Notes: a model not told the origin generated them from the sequence alone. Counted from the stretch's first letter, positions 34,088 to 44,700 are shown. The stretch is DNA of 64,000 nucleotides from Bacillota bacterium (GCA_023411215.1 JAEYOY010000074.1:1-64000); one strand, 5' to 3'. Numbers and translations: made by a program.

Positions 34088-34753
34088 TTAATAGCCGGTT
34101 CCGGTTTGATTCTTTGCCAGCTTCACAATTCGGCTGGTACCAAGTCTGGTCGCACCAAGCTCAATGAATTTCTCGGCATCATCAAAGGAGGAGATACCTC
34201 CGGCCGCTTTAATACGAACCTCTTTACCGACATGCTTCGCAAATAATGCGACATCCTCAAAGGTTGCTCCAGCTTTCGAGAAGCCAGTTGAGGTCTTAAT
34301 AAAATCTGCACCTGCCTTGGTAACGATTTCACACATTTTAATCTTCTCTTCGTCCGTTAACAAACAGGTCTCGATGATAACCTTTAGAATATGGTTACCG
34401 CAGGCAGCCTTAATCTGCTTTATCTCCTCCAGTAATTCGTCATATCTTTGGTCCTTCAGCAGACCAAGATTAATAACCATGTCAATCTCATCTGCACCAT
34501 TAGCGATGGCATCCTTTGTCTCAAATACCTTAACAGCAGTAGAATTGTAGCCATTGGGAAAACCGATTACAGTACATACTGCCATCTTATCCTTAACATA
34601 TTCCTTTACCTGCTTTACATAGGAAGGGGGAATGCAGACACTGGCCACTCCATAGGATACAGCATCGTCGCAAATCTCTTTTATCTCTACCCAGGTCGCA
34701 GTCTGACCTAAAAGTGTATGATCTACCTTTTCAAAAATCAACTTTTTATCCAT
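34088..34753 (-). CDS. deoC: Deoxyribose-phosphate aldolase
   Basis: A 221-residue class I aldolase that splits 2-deoxyribose-5-phosphate into glyceraldehyde-3-phosphate and acetaldehyde. The Schiff-base lysine lies in 'GADFIKTSTGFSKAGAT' (about residue 151), and the second catalytic lysine in 'VRIKAAGGISSFDDAEK'. 'DHTLLGQTATW' is the family's N-terminus. GAAAGGATGATGTGTA precedes the ATG. It lies 24 nt downstream of deoD and passes deoxyribose phosphate from nucleoside phosphorolysis (after mutase action) into glycolysis. Confidence 0.96.
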   Translation of the reverse strand: MDKKLIFEKVDHTLLGQTATWVEIKEICDDAVSYGVASVCIPPSYVKQVKEYVKDKMAVCTVIGFPNGYNSTAVKVFETKDAIANGADEIDMVINLGLLKDQRYDELLEEIKQIKAACGNHILKVIIETCLLTDEEKIKMCEIVTKAGADFIKTSTGFSKAGATFEDVALFAKHVGKEVRIKAAGGISSFDDAEKFIELGATRLGTSRIVKLAKNQTGTGY

Positions 34754-34777
34754 TACACATCATCCTTTCACTTGCGT

Positions 34778-35485
34778 CTATGCGATTTCCAGTGCGATTT
34801 CCATCATCTCACGGAAGGTAAGCTGTCTGTCCTCTGCTGATAAAGACTCTCCGGTAAATACATGATCAGAAATGGTAAGTAAGCATAGTGCCTTCTTGCC
34901 TGCTCTTGCCGCATTCATATAGAGGGCTGCTGCTTCCATCTCTACACAGAGAATATTCATCTTTCTCCATAAGGAGTTTGCATCCTTATTATCATCATAG
35001 AAGGTATCAGAAGAAAGAACATTTCCTACTACCGTCTTGATATTCATCTTTTCCGCAGCCTCTACTGCTTTACGGAGTAAGTCAAAATCCGCAATGGGAG
35101 CATAGGTTCCGGGTAGCTGGTATTGAGCCGCAAAATTCGAATTGGTGGATGCACCCATACCGATTACGATATCTCTCAGCTTAATATTCTCTGCAATACC
35201 GCCTGCAGAACCGATACGGATAATGTTATCTACGCCGTAAAAATGATACAGCTCATAGGAATAGATTCCAATGGAAGGCATGCCCATGCCGCCACCCATG
35301 ACGGATACCCTCTTACCTTTATAAGTACCGGTATAACCAAACATGTTTCTTACTTTATTAAAACAAACCACATCCTCAAGATAAGTATCTGCGATAAACT
35401 TCGCTCTCAGGGGATCTCCCGGCATTAGGACTGTCTTTGCAATATCTCCTGCTTTAGCCTCGTTATGGGGGGTGGGTATACTCAT
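34778..35485 (-). CDS. deoD: Purine-nucleoside phosphorylase, hexameric type
   Basis: A 235-residue PNP of the DeoD family that converts purine (deoxy)nucleosides and phosphate to the base and (deoxy)ribose-1-phosphate. 'TPHNEAKAGDIAKTVLMPGDPLRAKFIA' is the phosphate-site N-terminus (with 'GDPLRA'). 'RIGSAGG' and 'VEMEAAALYMNAARAGKKAL' carry further active-site residues, and 'TISDHVFTGE' contains the Asp that protonates the base. AGGAGGAAATATAAT precedes the ATG. First gene of deoD-deoC-cdd; no phosphopentomutase is in this cluster. Confidence 0.96.
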   Translation of the reverse strand: MSIPTPHNEAKAGDIAKTVLMPGDPLRAKFIADTYLEDVVCFNKVRNMFGYTGTYKGKRVSVMGGGMGMPSIGIYSYELYHFYGVDNIIRIGSAGGIAENIKLRDIVIGMGASTNSNFAAQYQLPGTYAPIADFDLLRKAVEAAEKMNIKTVVGNVLSSDTFYDDNKDANSLWRKMNILCVEMEAAALYMNAARAGKKALCLLTISDHVFTGESLSAEDRQLTFREMMEIALEIA

Positions 35486-35747
35486 ATTATATTTCCTCCT
35501 TTATGGTATAAATAGATAATTCTTACTTTTCGGTAACTTATATCATAACATATTTTTCGAAAATAAGCAATCCGTGATTGCTTTAGTTATATAGTGGCGA
35601 AATCATTTTTGAACGATACTCACCCATTTCAACTTGGCTTGATTATAATGAAGATATTGATTCTCCATAAATATTTGATGTATAATATTTCCATGTATTT
35701 AATGTGCAAATGCCTACAATGTCGAAATTAAAGAAAAGGAGAACATT

Positions 35748-36308
35748 ATGAAAGTTTTATTGACATCAGCAGGTTTAGAAACTGATACGATTAAAAATTT
35801 TTTTTTAGAAATTTTAGCAAAGAAGCCACAGGAAATCAAAGCATTATTCATTCCAACGGCCGCAATCGACGTAGGAGCAATAGGAGTTTTACCAAAGTGC
35901 ATAAATGATTTATTAAAATGTGGTTTTAAAGAAGAAAATATTACTGTATACGACTTACATAAAGTTATGCTTCTTGAAAAATTAAAACAATTTGATGTCG
36001 TATATATTTGCGGAGGAAATACAGCGTATTTGCTTGAACGCATTAATGAGCAAGGGTTTAATGTAGTATTGAAGGATTACATTGAAAATAATGGTATCGT
36101 GGTGGGTGTTAGTGCTGGAAGCATTATCATGGCTCAAAATTTAGAAAATAATTTGGGACTGATTAATTGTATCTTGAACGTCCATTGTATATGTGGTAAT
36201 AAAGCAGGTCATTTGAATCTATTGAATTGTCAAGAAATTAGTTTAACAAATAATCAGGCAATTTATTTAACAGATATTGATTGTGCAAGTATTATTGAAG
36301 AGTTGTGA
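35748..36308 (+). CDS. Peptidase E-like / type 1 glutamine amidotransferase-like protein
   Basis: A 186-residue protein of the S51 peptidase E group. The nucleophile elbow 'VGVSAGSIIMAQN' with Ser is at about residue 119; 'ICGGNTAYLLE' and 'ALFIPTAAIDVG' match the fold. The length is short for the family (about 230), and the C-terminal region is compressed. The expected catalytic His may be 'LNVHCIC'. The reaction is therefore uncertain. The gene is more AT-rich than its neighbours and stands alone, which suggests separate acquisition. AAAAGGAGAACATT precedes the ATG. A terminator follows at 36406. Confidence 0.8.
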   Translation: MKVLLTSAGLETDTIKNFFLEILAKKPQEIKALFIPTAAIDVGAIGVLPKCINDLLKCGFKEENITVYDLHKVMLLEKLKQFDVVYICGGNTAYLLERINEQGFNVVLKDYIENNGIVVGVSAGSIIMAQNLENNLGLINCILNVHCICGNKAGHLNLLNCQEISLTNNQAIYLTDIDCASIIEEL

Positions 36309-36405
36309 AACAAAGGAGAGAGTAAAAATCCTTCCTTTAATTATACATGGTGCATTCATATTAGCGATTAGAGCTTTGTAACTAAATACTTCACCTTGTA
36401 ATATT

Positions 36406-36447
36406 ACACTATTTTATCGAATATCACGATGAAATAGTGTGTTTTTT
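36406..36447 (+). terminator. Terminator after the peptidase E-like gene
   Basis: ACACTATTTTATCG pairs with CGATGAAATAGTGT and is followed by GTTTTTT. The remaining sequence up to the MATE promoter (36448-36571) shows nothing further. Confidence 0.8.
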
Positions 36448-36571
36448 ATATCTGAAAGAAAAACAGAATCACAATTTCTGCTTCCATAGGAATGTGGTTT
36501 TCAATCACACTTATATCATGTATTTTTTTCCTAATATTAATCTATAATTCAAGGAAACATATTATACTACA

Positions 36572-36599
36572 TTGATTTCGTAAGTAAAAGTGTTATAAT
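36572..36599 (+). promoter_or_regulatory. Promoter of the MATE gene
   Basis: TTGATT (36572-36577), 16 bp, and TATAAT (36594-36599). Transcription would begin near 36606, almost on the first in-frame ATG (36607), which argues that translation starts further downstream. Confidence 0.7.
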
Positions 36600-36639
36600 C
36601 GGAGTAATGATTTCTACTAAAGGAAAGGTGCTGACACTA

Positions 36640-38040
36640 TTGCAATTGACAAAATTTCTATCCGTTAAAGGAATGCTGAAAAACCACCAAATCATAGGAG
36701 ATCTCCCCTCCTCCCGCTTAGCCTATTCAAACTTCTATAAAATTGCCTGGCCTTCTGCACTGGAGGCTCTTCTAGTCGCTCTCATCGGTGCAGTAGATAC
36801 CATTATGGTTGGAACTCTGGGAGAAGGTGCCATAGCAGCGGTTGGAATAACAAATCAACCCAAGTTTATTCTACTGGCAATCATATTCTCACTGAATACC
36901 GGAATCACCGCAGTAACCGCAAGAAGAAAAGGTCAGGATAATCGAAGAGATGCCAATCGAACCATACGTGCCGGTATTTTCATTAGCTTATTCGGCTCCC
37001 TCTTGATGGCCTTCCTCGGTTACCTGTTTGCCAAACCAATTCTGCTATTCGCCGGAGCCGATAACTCCTATCTAGCTGATGCGATGGATTATTTCAGGGT
37101 CATAATGTTCGGCCTTCCCTTTCAAGCCTTGAATCTGACGATTAATGCAGCTCAGCGAGGCTGCGGTAAGACGAAGATTTCGATGTATAGCAATATTATC
37201 AGCAATATGATTAATATTATTTTTAATTATTTACTGATCAACGGAATCGGAATTTTCCCTAGGTTGGAAGTAAAGGGAGCCGCAATTGCAACAATGATGG
37301 GCGCAATCGCTGCATTTATCATCTCATTATCAACCTTACTTCGCAGGAACGGCTATCTGTCTTTCCATTATAAAGCCGGTTGGTCAATACATAAAGAAAC
37401 TACAGCTGCGATCTACAAGGTAAGCAGCAGTGCTTTTGTAGAACAAGTATTCATGCGTGTCGGCTTTCTAGCATACGCAGCAATTGTAGCGAGACTTGGT
37501 ACCACTCAGTACGCCACCCACCTGATTTGCATGAATATCCTAACTCTGTCCTTCTGCTTTGGAGATGGCTTATCCATCGCCGCCTCGGCATTGGTAGGGC
37601 AGAACCTAGGTGCAAAAAGACCGGATTTATCCATAATTTATGGAAAAACCGGCCAACGTCTTGCATTTGTGATTTCCTGTTTTATATTCTTTATTTTTCT
37701 GTTTGGAAGGACCTTTCTGGTATCCTTGTTCAGTGACGAGGCCGCCATCATCTCTCTAGGTGCAAATATTATGATACTAGCGGCTTTAGGAACTCATTTT
37801 CAGACCTCACAGGTGGTATTATCCGGTTGTCTTCGTGGAGCCGGCGATACCGGTTTTGTAGCTATAACCTCCCTCATCAGTGTAGCCTTAGTACGCCCGT
37901 TGCTTACCTATCTGCTTTGCTTCCCTGCTGGTCTCGGTGTCTATGGAGCATGGGTGGCTCTTCTGGTAGATCAATGCTTTCGGTTTATAACCAGTTATTA
38001 TCGCTTTTCCAGCGGTAAATGGACTTCCATCTCCCTCTAA
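36640..38040 (+). CDS. MATE family efflux transporter
   Basis: A polytopic membrane protein of about 465 residues with 12 transmembrane helices in two homologous halves, coupling cation influx to export of drugs or metabolites. Family marks are 'ALIGAVDTIMVGTLGEGAIAAVG' in helix 1-2, 'PFQALNLTINAAQRGCGKTK' in the first half, and 'LSGCLRGAGDTGF' in the second. The start is uncertain: ATG 36607 would give a leaderless mRNA, given the promoter position, while TTG 36640 lies after AAAGGAAAGG, so I prefer the latter with moderate confidence. It converges on the gene ending at 38083. Confidence 0.87.
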   Translation: MQLTKFLSVKGMLKNHQIIGDLPSSRLAYSNFYKIAWPSALEALLVALIGAVDTIMVGTLGEGAIAAVGITNQPKFILLAIIFSLNTGITAVTARRKGQDNRRDANRTIRAGIFISLFGSLLMAFLGYLFAKPILLFAGADNSYLADAMDYFRVIMFGLPFQALNLTINAAQRGCGKTKISMYSNIISNMINIIFNYLLINGIGIFPRLEVKGAAIATMMGAIAAFIISLSTLLRRNGYLSFHYKAGWSIHKETTAAIYKVSSSAFVEQVFMRVGFLAYAAIVARLGTTQYATHLICMNILTLSFCFGDGLSIAASALVGQNLGAKRPDLSIIYGKTGQRLAFVISCFIFFIFLFGRTFLVSLFSDEAAIISLGANIMILAALGTHFQTSQVVLSGCLRGAGDTGFVAITSLISVALVRPLLTYLLCFPAGLGVYGAWVALLVDQCFRFITSYYRFSSGKWTSISL

Positions 38041-38082
38041 TAATGTTCGCAGTACTTAGGCAGCATGAATAAATAGTATGTA

Positions 38083-38580
38083 TTATTGTACATTAATAAT
38101 CTCTCCGGTTACCTTATCCACGCGATACCAGCCATAGGTAACCGTATGCCCGATTTCTTCCTCCGGTTCGTCAAGAACGAATTCGTAAAGGTGAAACAAA
38201 TATTGTTGCTCTGACTCACCCTCTCCCTCGTATACCAGATAATAGTCCGCAAGACGCAGCTTATAATAATACTCATTCTCCGAAATCTCAATCCGCTCAA
38301 AATTAGAAGCATAGCTACTTTTTACGACCTCCAAGGCCTCCATGGGAGATAATTCCTCCTTCGTAACCCGGTGATTTCTCTCCTCATTGCCCAATTGGTA
38401 CCTTCCATCCCACACCACACAAAGGGGTTGTTCATCATAAGTTAGCATTCTCCCATATCCACTAAGCGGGTAGATGCTTAGCAGTAGGACAAGGCAATAC
38501 ATAGTGGTCTTCAATAATATGCCTCCCTTTGCTACGGCTTGATGTAAATTCATTACATCATGAACATAAGGCTTGTTCAT
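38083..38580 (-). CDS. Secreted or membrane-anchored hypothetical protein
   Basis: A 165-residue protein with one hydrophobic segment after a basic stretch (about residues 22-42, 'ILLKTTMYCLVLLLSIYPLSG'), which could be an uncleaved anchor or signal. The exported part is acidic and ends 'YGWYRVDKVTGEII', a pattern seen in extracellular Lachnospiraceae proteins with PepSY-like ends. No catalytic motif is visible and I do not recognise the family. GGAGTGGAAG precedes the ATG at 38580; the 11 earlier in-frame codons lie across it. Confidence 0.6.
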   Translation of the reverse strand: MNKPYVHDVMNLHQAVAKGGILLKTTMYCLVLLLSIYPLSGYGRMLTYDEQPLCVVWDGRYQLGNEERNHRVTKEELSPMEALEVVKSSYASNFERIEISENEYYYKLRLADYYLVYEGEGESEQQYLFHLYEFVLDEPEEEIGHTVTYGWYRVDKVTGEIINVQ

Positions 38581-38689
38581 GATCTTCCACTCCGATCGCA
38601 TACTCACAAGCAAGCTTGCGGTATGCTCACTACGTTTACATTATATCACCGTTTTACATTTATTTCCATATCAAAAAGAAGACAACTTA

Positions 38690-38844
38690 TCGACAACACT
38701 ATACAGGATTTGTAGATCTTTCCTTTTCACGTTTATTCTATCTCATTACTCTATTTCTTTTTTCAATTCTTCTCTCTTACCTATTCTTATCCTTACCTAA
38801 TCTCACCCCTCACCTTATCTATTCTTTACCTTTTTTCTTATCTC
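38690..38844. other. Strand-asymmetric polypyrimidine tract
   Basis: The plus strand from about 38700 to 38844 is almost purely C and T with scattered A (for example TTCTCTCTTACCTATTCTTA), with several short CTATTCTT-like repetitions. It lies just after the dinB stop codon, so the dinB mRNA tail would be purine-rich. No hairpin was found. Confidence 0.5.
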
Positions 38845-40053
38845 TTATCTATTCTTCTCCTGTTCCTTCTTCTTATATAAGCTGGCTCTTTGGATCGCAG
38901 AAGCTCCGAAACGGTCTCTAATCTTATCGATTGTCTGATCCAGCTTTTCCCGCTTCTCATCCGTCTCAAAGCTGAACAAATTCATCTGGCGAGCCGTATC
39001 ATTAGAAACCACCTTACTAGTCTGTATTCCCAGATTGCGGATGGGAGCACCATCCCATAATTCATCGAATAAAGTACAAGCCGCTTTATGAATCTCATCC
39101 GTTCTATGAGTAGGGCTCAAAAGCGTAGTTTGGTGTGAGCTATTACGAAATTCAGAATCCACAATACTGACTGATACCACATTTGCCATCATATCATCAC
39201 TTCGTAGCCTGGAGGCTACCGTCTCAGCAAGGGAGAGTAATATCATCTTCGCTGTCGATTCGTCCTCTACATCAAAGGATATCGTTGTAGAATTGCCATA
39301 TCCTTTGTTCTTGACCTCTTCGGCTGAGATGACAGAGGCATCAATTCCGTTGGCAAAGCAATGAATTATTTCACCGTGCTTCTTTAGATGTGCCTTTAAT
39401 ACCTCCACATCAGTATTTGCCAGTTCGCCGATGGTATAGATTCCCAGAGTGTTCAATTTCTTTACTGTGGATTTCCCAACAAAGAATAATTCACCGACAG
39501 GCAATGGCCACATCTTGGTAACAATTTCTTCCGGATAAAGGGTATGAACTTTATCCGGCTTTCGAAAATCGGATGCCATCTTGGCCAGAAGTTTATTGCT
39601 TGAGATACCCACATTAACAGTAAAGCCCAGTTCATCACGGATTCGATCCTTGATCTTATGAGCAGCTGTTAGCGGTGGCCCAAATAAAGCGGCCATTCCC
39701 GTCATATCACAGTAAGCTTCATCGATGGAGCATTTCTCTACACTGGGAGAAAACTCGCACAATATATCAGTAAATGCCTTAGAATATTCCGAGTAAAGGT
39801 GGTGGCTTGGAGGAACTAGTGTCAGATTCGGACATTTCTTCAAAGCATCAACGATCGGTTCTCCGGTCTGCACTCCATATTGCTTTGCAATCGTGGATTT
39901 AGCCAATATAATGCCATGTCGTTTATTCTTATCTCCGGCGACCGCAGAAGGTATCTCGCGAAGATCCAGAGTCTCTCCCTGCTGCAATTGATGTACCGCT
40001 TCCCAGCTCAAAAATGCCGAGTTAACATCAACATGAAATATTACCGTATCCAT
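38845..40053 (-). CDS. dinB: DNA polymerase IV (Y-family translesion polymerase)
   Basis: A 402-residue error-prone polymerase for lesion bypass. The metal-binding motif I 'FHVDVNSAFLSWEAV' (Asp), motif III 'KCSIDEAYCDMTG' (Asp-Glu) and the helix-hairpin-helix 'LGIYTIGELANTD' are present, with the little-finger domain in the last 120 residues. No clear beta-clamp peptide was identified with certainty; the last residues are basic (KKKEQEKNR). The start at ATG 40053 has GGGAG 7 nt upstream; a GTG two codons earlier is the alternative. I did not find a LexA box in the 5' region by eye. Confidence 0.94.
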   Translation of the reverse strand: MDTVIFHVDVNSAFLSWEAVHQLQQGETLDLREIPSAVAGDKNKRHGIILAKSTIAKQYGVQTGEPIVDALKKCPNLTLVPPSHHLYSEYSKAFTDILCEFSPSVEKCSIDEAYCDMTGMAALFGPPLTAAHKIKDRIRDELGFTVNVGISSNKLLAKMASDFRKPDKVHTLYPEEIVTKMWPLPVGELFFVGKSTVKKLNTLGIYTIGELANTDVEVLKAHLKKHGEIIHCFANGIDASVISAEEVKNKGYGNSTTISFDVEDESTAKMILLSLAETVASRLRSDDMMANVVSVSIVDSEFRNSSHQTTLLSPTHRTDEIHKAACTLFDELWDGAPIRNLGIQTSKVVSNDTARQMNLFSFETDEKREKLDQTIDKIRDRFGASAIQRASLYKKKEQEKNR

Positions 40054-40282
40054 ATCCACACTCCCTTACCTACAAAATCACAAAATCCTCTTGCCAGGAA
40101 TTTCTTAATGCTTTACCTCTTAAATCCGCATGTCTAATTGCATAGCAGACTGTGTAAACTCACTAGAATGCACTTCCATCGCGTTAATATACCTTTTAAA
40201 ATATTATATTCCATTTTGGTTCTGGTGTATAGAGGTCACGAAACAACACAAAGTAGTCTCTTGTATAGTTACAATCCTACCA

Positions 40283-40381
40283 CTAAAAACCACCCAGCAT
40301 AATGATAAAAATACCTCCTAAGTAGATTTTGGTTATTTCCTTTGTCTACTTAAGAGGTATCATATTACTGGGTGGTTTTAG
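40283..40381. repeat. 99-bp imperfect palindrome
   Basis: The outer arms CTAAAAACCACCCAG and CTGGGTGGTTTTAG and the inner arms ATACCTCCTAAGTAGA/TCTACTTAAGAGGTAT enclose an 18-nt loop. It lies in the 403-nt gap between dinB and the DUF4349 gene; the rest of that gap shows nothing definite. It could act as a terminator for the DUF4349 gene or be a miniature element. Confidence 0.7.
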
Positions 40382-40456
40382 AATTGATGGAAACACTCCC
40401 AAAAAGTGCATTGACAACAGACTGAATTATTATCCAACGATAAGTTGATCATTATC

Positions 40457-41476
40457 TTAATTCATTGGCGGCGCCGGTGGAGTCGGAGGGTTCTTTGGAT
40501 GATCATCTTTCGTATACTTCTTATAGACTCTCCGAGTAATCAATACAATGACAACTATAATTACCGTCCAGATAAGTAAATAGGGCAGATTAACCACAAA
40601 CCAAACCAAAAAGTTCTGCAACCCTTCACTGATGTTATACATTGTTCCACTAAAGCCATTCTTAATTCTTGTGGCAACTGTTTGTTTAATCTCTACCTTA
40701 GGAGACAGCTTCTCTACCTCTTGGATGTTCAAAGTTACGGTACTGTATTCCACCTTATTATCATAAGTCCGAAGTGTGGTTTCGTAGTTCTGCAATTGAT
40801 AGCGAATTTCGCTCAGCCTGCTTTCCAGTGTAACAATACTTTCCAGAGTATCCGCCTTTTCCAATAACGCAAATAAACGCTCCTGCTCTATTTCCAGGGA
40901 TTTCTTTCGGCTTTCAATATCGGCATACTGTAATGTCACGTTTTCTGTAGTTTCCTGCTTATTGATGACATTTGCGTTCTCGTCTACCACACCTACAAAC
41001 TCATCCACCTTGTCTCTCGGTATTCTAGCAGTAATACGTGCGACACGTGCTCCCTCCCTGTCGTAAAAGCTTCGTCCGCTGATCTTGGAGGTCTCAACAT
41101 ATCCGTTCAAGCGACCCATCTCCGAATCCAACCTCGTAATCAAAGCGTCAAACTCCTGAGTCTCCACTTCCATATAGAAGGTACGGATGATCTTGTCCTG
41201 GGATGTAAGTGCTTTGGAATCCTCAATGGTGATCGCAGAATTATTGCTTATAGAACCTGCTGAACTAAACTGGCTCTCCCCATTCCCTTCTTCTGCCAGA
41301 GGCACCGCGGGTGCCTCCGCAACCTCAGTTTCTTCTGTTGAGGTCACCATATCGTAGGAAGCCTTTTTTTCCATTTCGTATGAAGTAAATCCATTATCCT
41401 TCTTTGCGCCACATGCTGCCAATACCATAGTCAGAATAATAAAGCTTACGAATACAAATAATCTCCTCTTTTTCAT
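40457..41476 (-). CDS. DUF4349 domain lipoprotein
   Basis: A 339-residue surface lipoprotein. The signal peptide with lipobox 'MVLAACG' (Cys at about residue 22) is followed by an acidic linker. The DUF4349 region occupies about residues 90-310: an ESAT-like strand pattern ('SQDKIIRTFYMEVET'), a coiled coil ('YADIESRKKSLEIEQERLFALL', 'LESRLSEIRYQLQNYETTL'), then one transmembrane helix ('LLIWTVIIVVIVLI') and a Pro-rich tail (NPPTPPAPPMN). The family's function is unknown; a membrane-bridging or periplasm-like stress role is speculative. AGGAGGATAGGTTTT precedes the ATG. Confidence 0.88.
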   Translation of the reverse strand: MKKRRLFVFVSFIILTMVLAACGAKKDNGFTSYEMEKKASYDMVTSTEETEVAEAPAVPLAEEGNGESQFSSAGSISNNSAITIEDSKALTSQDKIIRTFYMEVETQEFDALITRLDSEMGRLNGYVETSKISGRSFYDREGARVARITARIPRDKVDEFVGVVDENANVINKQETTENVTLQYADIESRKKSLEIEQERLFALLEKADTLESIVTLESRLSEIRYQLQNYETTLRTYDNKVEYSTVTLNIQEVEKLSPKVEIKQTVATRIKNGFSGTMYNISEGLQNFLVWFVVNLPYLLIWTVIIVVIVLITRRVYKKYTKDDHPKNPPTPPAPPMN

Positions 41477-41712
41477 AAAACCTATCCTCCTCTACTTATA
41501 TTGATTGCTTTCTGCTTATTAGACGTTATGTACTTTCTTATGGTTCCAAAATTTTTAAGTAATGAAAGCCTATGTAGGAATCTTATGCGACCTCTTCCTA
41601 TTGCTTAGGATACTCATTTCGTATTACGGTATATGAGATAAAAGGTCCTATCAGTTAGTTTGTAATAATATAAACGATAGAGAGTATGCCTCACAACCTT
41701 TACTTACGTAAA

Positions 41713-41757
41713 AATAAGGTTGCAAGATATTACTAAAAATATCCTGCAACCTTATTA
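41713..41757 (-). terminator. Terminator of the nucleotidase gene
   Basis: AATAAGGTTGCA(A/G)GATATT pairs with itself inverted over 19 bp, and on the minus strand is followed by TTTTTACG. The rest of the 313-nt gap 41477-41789 holds the DUF4349 promoter region, without firm elements. Confidence 0.8.
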
Positions 41758-41789
41758 TAACATTTGTTTCCTTGCATTGCCAGTTTGGA

Positions 41790-44700
41790 TTATTTCACGA
41801 CAACCTTGATTTGAGGTCCTCTACCCGCCTTGTTCATACCAAAGACAGTTATCTCAGTTCCAGACTTTTGAGAAGGAATTTTAATGGTGAACTTACCGGC
41901 ATTGGTAATATCTCCTTCATAATACTTTTTACCTATCTGAGCGTAGATGCGAGTCTGTGTCTTTGCTACTTTCTCAGGCGCATCCTTAAAGCGCTCCGGT
42001 ATCTCTTCCTTTTTCGTTGCCTCTGTATCACCTTCTGCCCCGGTCTTTTCCTCATCAGGTGCTACATAATCTAGAAGTTCTATCTTACCGGTAACCTTCG
42101 TCGCACCTTTCTTGATGTTATCGACCTTTGGCTGATCAGGTGCTGCTTTTACTATGACAAAAGTCAGGATATCGCTGCTTCCAGCCGCGTTTTTTGCAAT
42201 CGCTTTGACCTTTGTGCCTGATACAACCCGGTCAATTTCTAAGGTATATAGATATCGGTTGTTCTCACTATCATATTCTGCTTTGGTAGATGTGTAGACC
42301 GCATCACCAATGGTCAGTGTCACTTCAGATCCCTTCTTAGCAACAAGCTGTACTGTATTATCCGTATTAGTTATAGTCTTTACCAGGGTTGGCATATCAG
42401 GCTTACTTGCCAGTACCTCAGTCTTGTTTGCTGTATAAATCTTGCCATTATCAAATCGCACCAAAGCATAAACTATATTTCCTGCATCCAGCTTTTGATC
42501 AAGGCGTAACCTAAATTTACCAAATTCATCTGTTTCTAACGAATTAATTACACTCTTAAAGCTTTTACCGGCATCGTTTGCTATGGCAACATATACTAAT
42601 CCTTTTTCGGCAAAGTTGCCCGAAACCAGATAGGATATATCCGTCACTCGGTTCAAAGTAAGGTTTGTATTATCTCCTTTGATGTACTTCTCAATATCAC
42701 CAACGATAAGTTCTGTGGTATAGCTGCTTCTGGAGGAGCCGTTCTTTTCATCGTATGCGGTAACGCCAATTTTGTCACCGGCTTGCAGCTGCTCTGCCAA
42801 TTGATAACGGAAGTTCCCTTTCTCATCAGACTTCACAGTATAACTAGCCTTCCCCAGTTTTATTGTTACATCATAAATCTTCTCTGCTGCGCCAGGTATG
42901 TATCCACGAATCGTATTCTCTATATTAGTAATTTCAAATACTACAGGTGCATTCGGTCCAACCTCTCTTACCTTGGTATTATATACCCTGCTGCTCCTTG
43001 ATACATGATCCAGACTGTAGACTGTTACATCTGCTCCGCCGATCTGAGGAGGAACGAATAAAGTACAAAAGCCTAAATTATCGCTCTCAAATCCAACCTC
43101 AACTATCTTAAGACTTGGGTTATATATTTCAGTACTCTTCTGATACAGCTCCTTACCACCCTTTTCCGGCACATACACGGTATCTCCAACGATTGCAATC
43201 AAGACGGCATCGTTATCATTCAAATCACCACTGATATATCCATTTGCATTCATAATTGGATTAATACTGGGCATATTTGGCCCGGTTCTCTTTACTGTAA
43301 CACTTACTCTGGCACTTTCTAAGCCGTTCGCCTCATTCTTTACATAGACTGATACGACTGTTCCTGAAGGCTGCGCAGGCAAAGCATAGGAGAAGGTACC
43401 GGTTTTAGAGATCTTACTTTCATAAACACCGGTATAGGCTTCAAATATAATCTTAGCGTTCGGCTCTCCACGTCCTGTAATCTTTGTCTTACGATTCGTA
43501 TAAGAATCGATTGTCGGGGAAGCTAATAAATCATCCCTGAAATTATCAATCGTCAATAGATAGATACTCTTATTTCCTTCACTATCCTCTGCATAGATTG
43601 TATAATTACCGTTATTTGTTACGGTGAAGGTATTATCCGTTTCCAACGACATACCCTTGGTCTCTGAAAAATCTTCTATCTTCATAGTACCTGTCATATA
43701 CCTGACTGTCTTGATTTCAGAACGGTCGGTTACCTGCACAGCGACCTTATAGGGGGAAGCAGTAGCACTTGTAATAACCGGCGAAGCTACAATATGAGGT
43801 GAAACCGTATCTTTTCCAGCCGCAGGATATGCTGCTGCAAAATACCCGTATAAATCGATATCCATCAAATGACTTTTATACCAGACTGTTTTCTTGAATA
43901 ATTCAGTTCCCATATAAGGAACTTTTACAATAAAGCTTTTATCCTCTGGAATATGGATTCTCCAATTATTGTCTACCTGGGGTGTTACACTGCCATCCAC
44001 TGCCAGAAGGCTTATATATTTACTTAAAACCGTCTGCGTACGGTTAAAGCCTTTTAACACCTCCTGCGTCTCAACGCCTTTATTTGCAGTGGTTGGTTTG
44101 GTAATCTTATTGGTTGCCAGCAAGAATTTCATATCATCCGTAACCGGCTTGCCATTATGGCTTAAGCTTGTAATACGCTCGCCCAAACCAATCCTATTAC
44201 CGCTCAAATCATATCTAGGCTCGCTGAAGGGATTAATTACATAATCAATGCCATCAAAAACATAGAAATTACTCCAGTCATTTAACCAGTCCTCACGCAG
44301 CAGAGATTTAATTCCATTCTGCTTCATGAGTTCATTCATTACTCCCCCGGACCATTTGGAGCCATTCGATGTTGTCTCATAAGCACTGGCTGACCATTCC
44401 AGCCACTCCTTCAATTGTTTACCGGTAATGGTGTATAAGTAGATATAATTATTATAGGGTTGAATAGCTGATAAATCGGACTCAGTAATATCATCATGAA
44501 TATTGATAAAATCTTCAACATTTATTGCACCGTAAGCCATATAGGTAGATGCTGCAATGATCGGATAATCCTGATACTGCATTCCGGCTGTCTGTACATA
44601 ACGAGCGGCATAATCAATCTTAGAATCGTTCAATAGCTGAATAGCAGCATTATCTCCCAGCATACCATAGAAATTCTGGATCAATTCTCCATCCTTAAGC

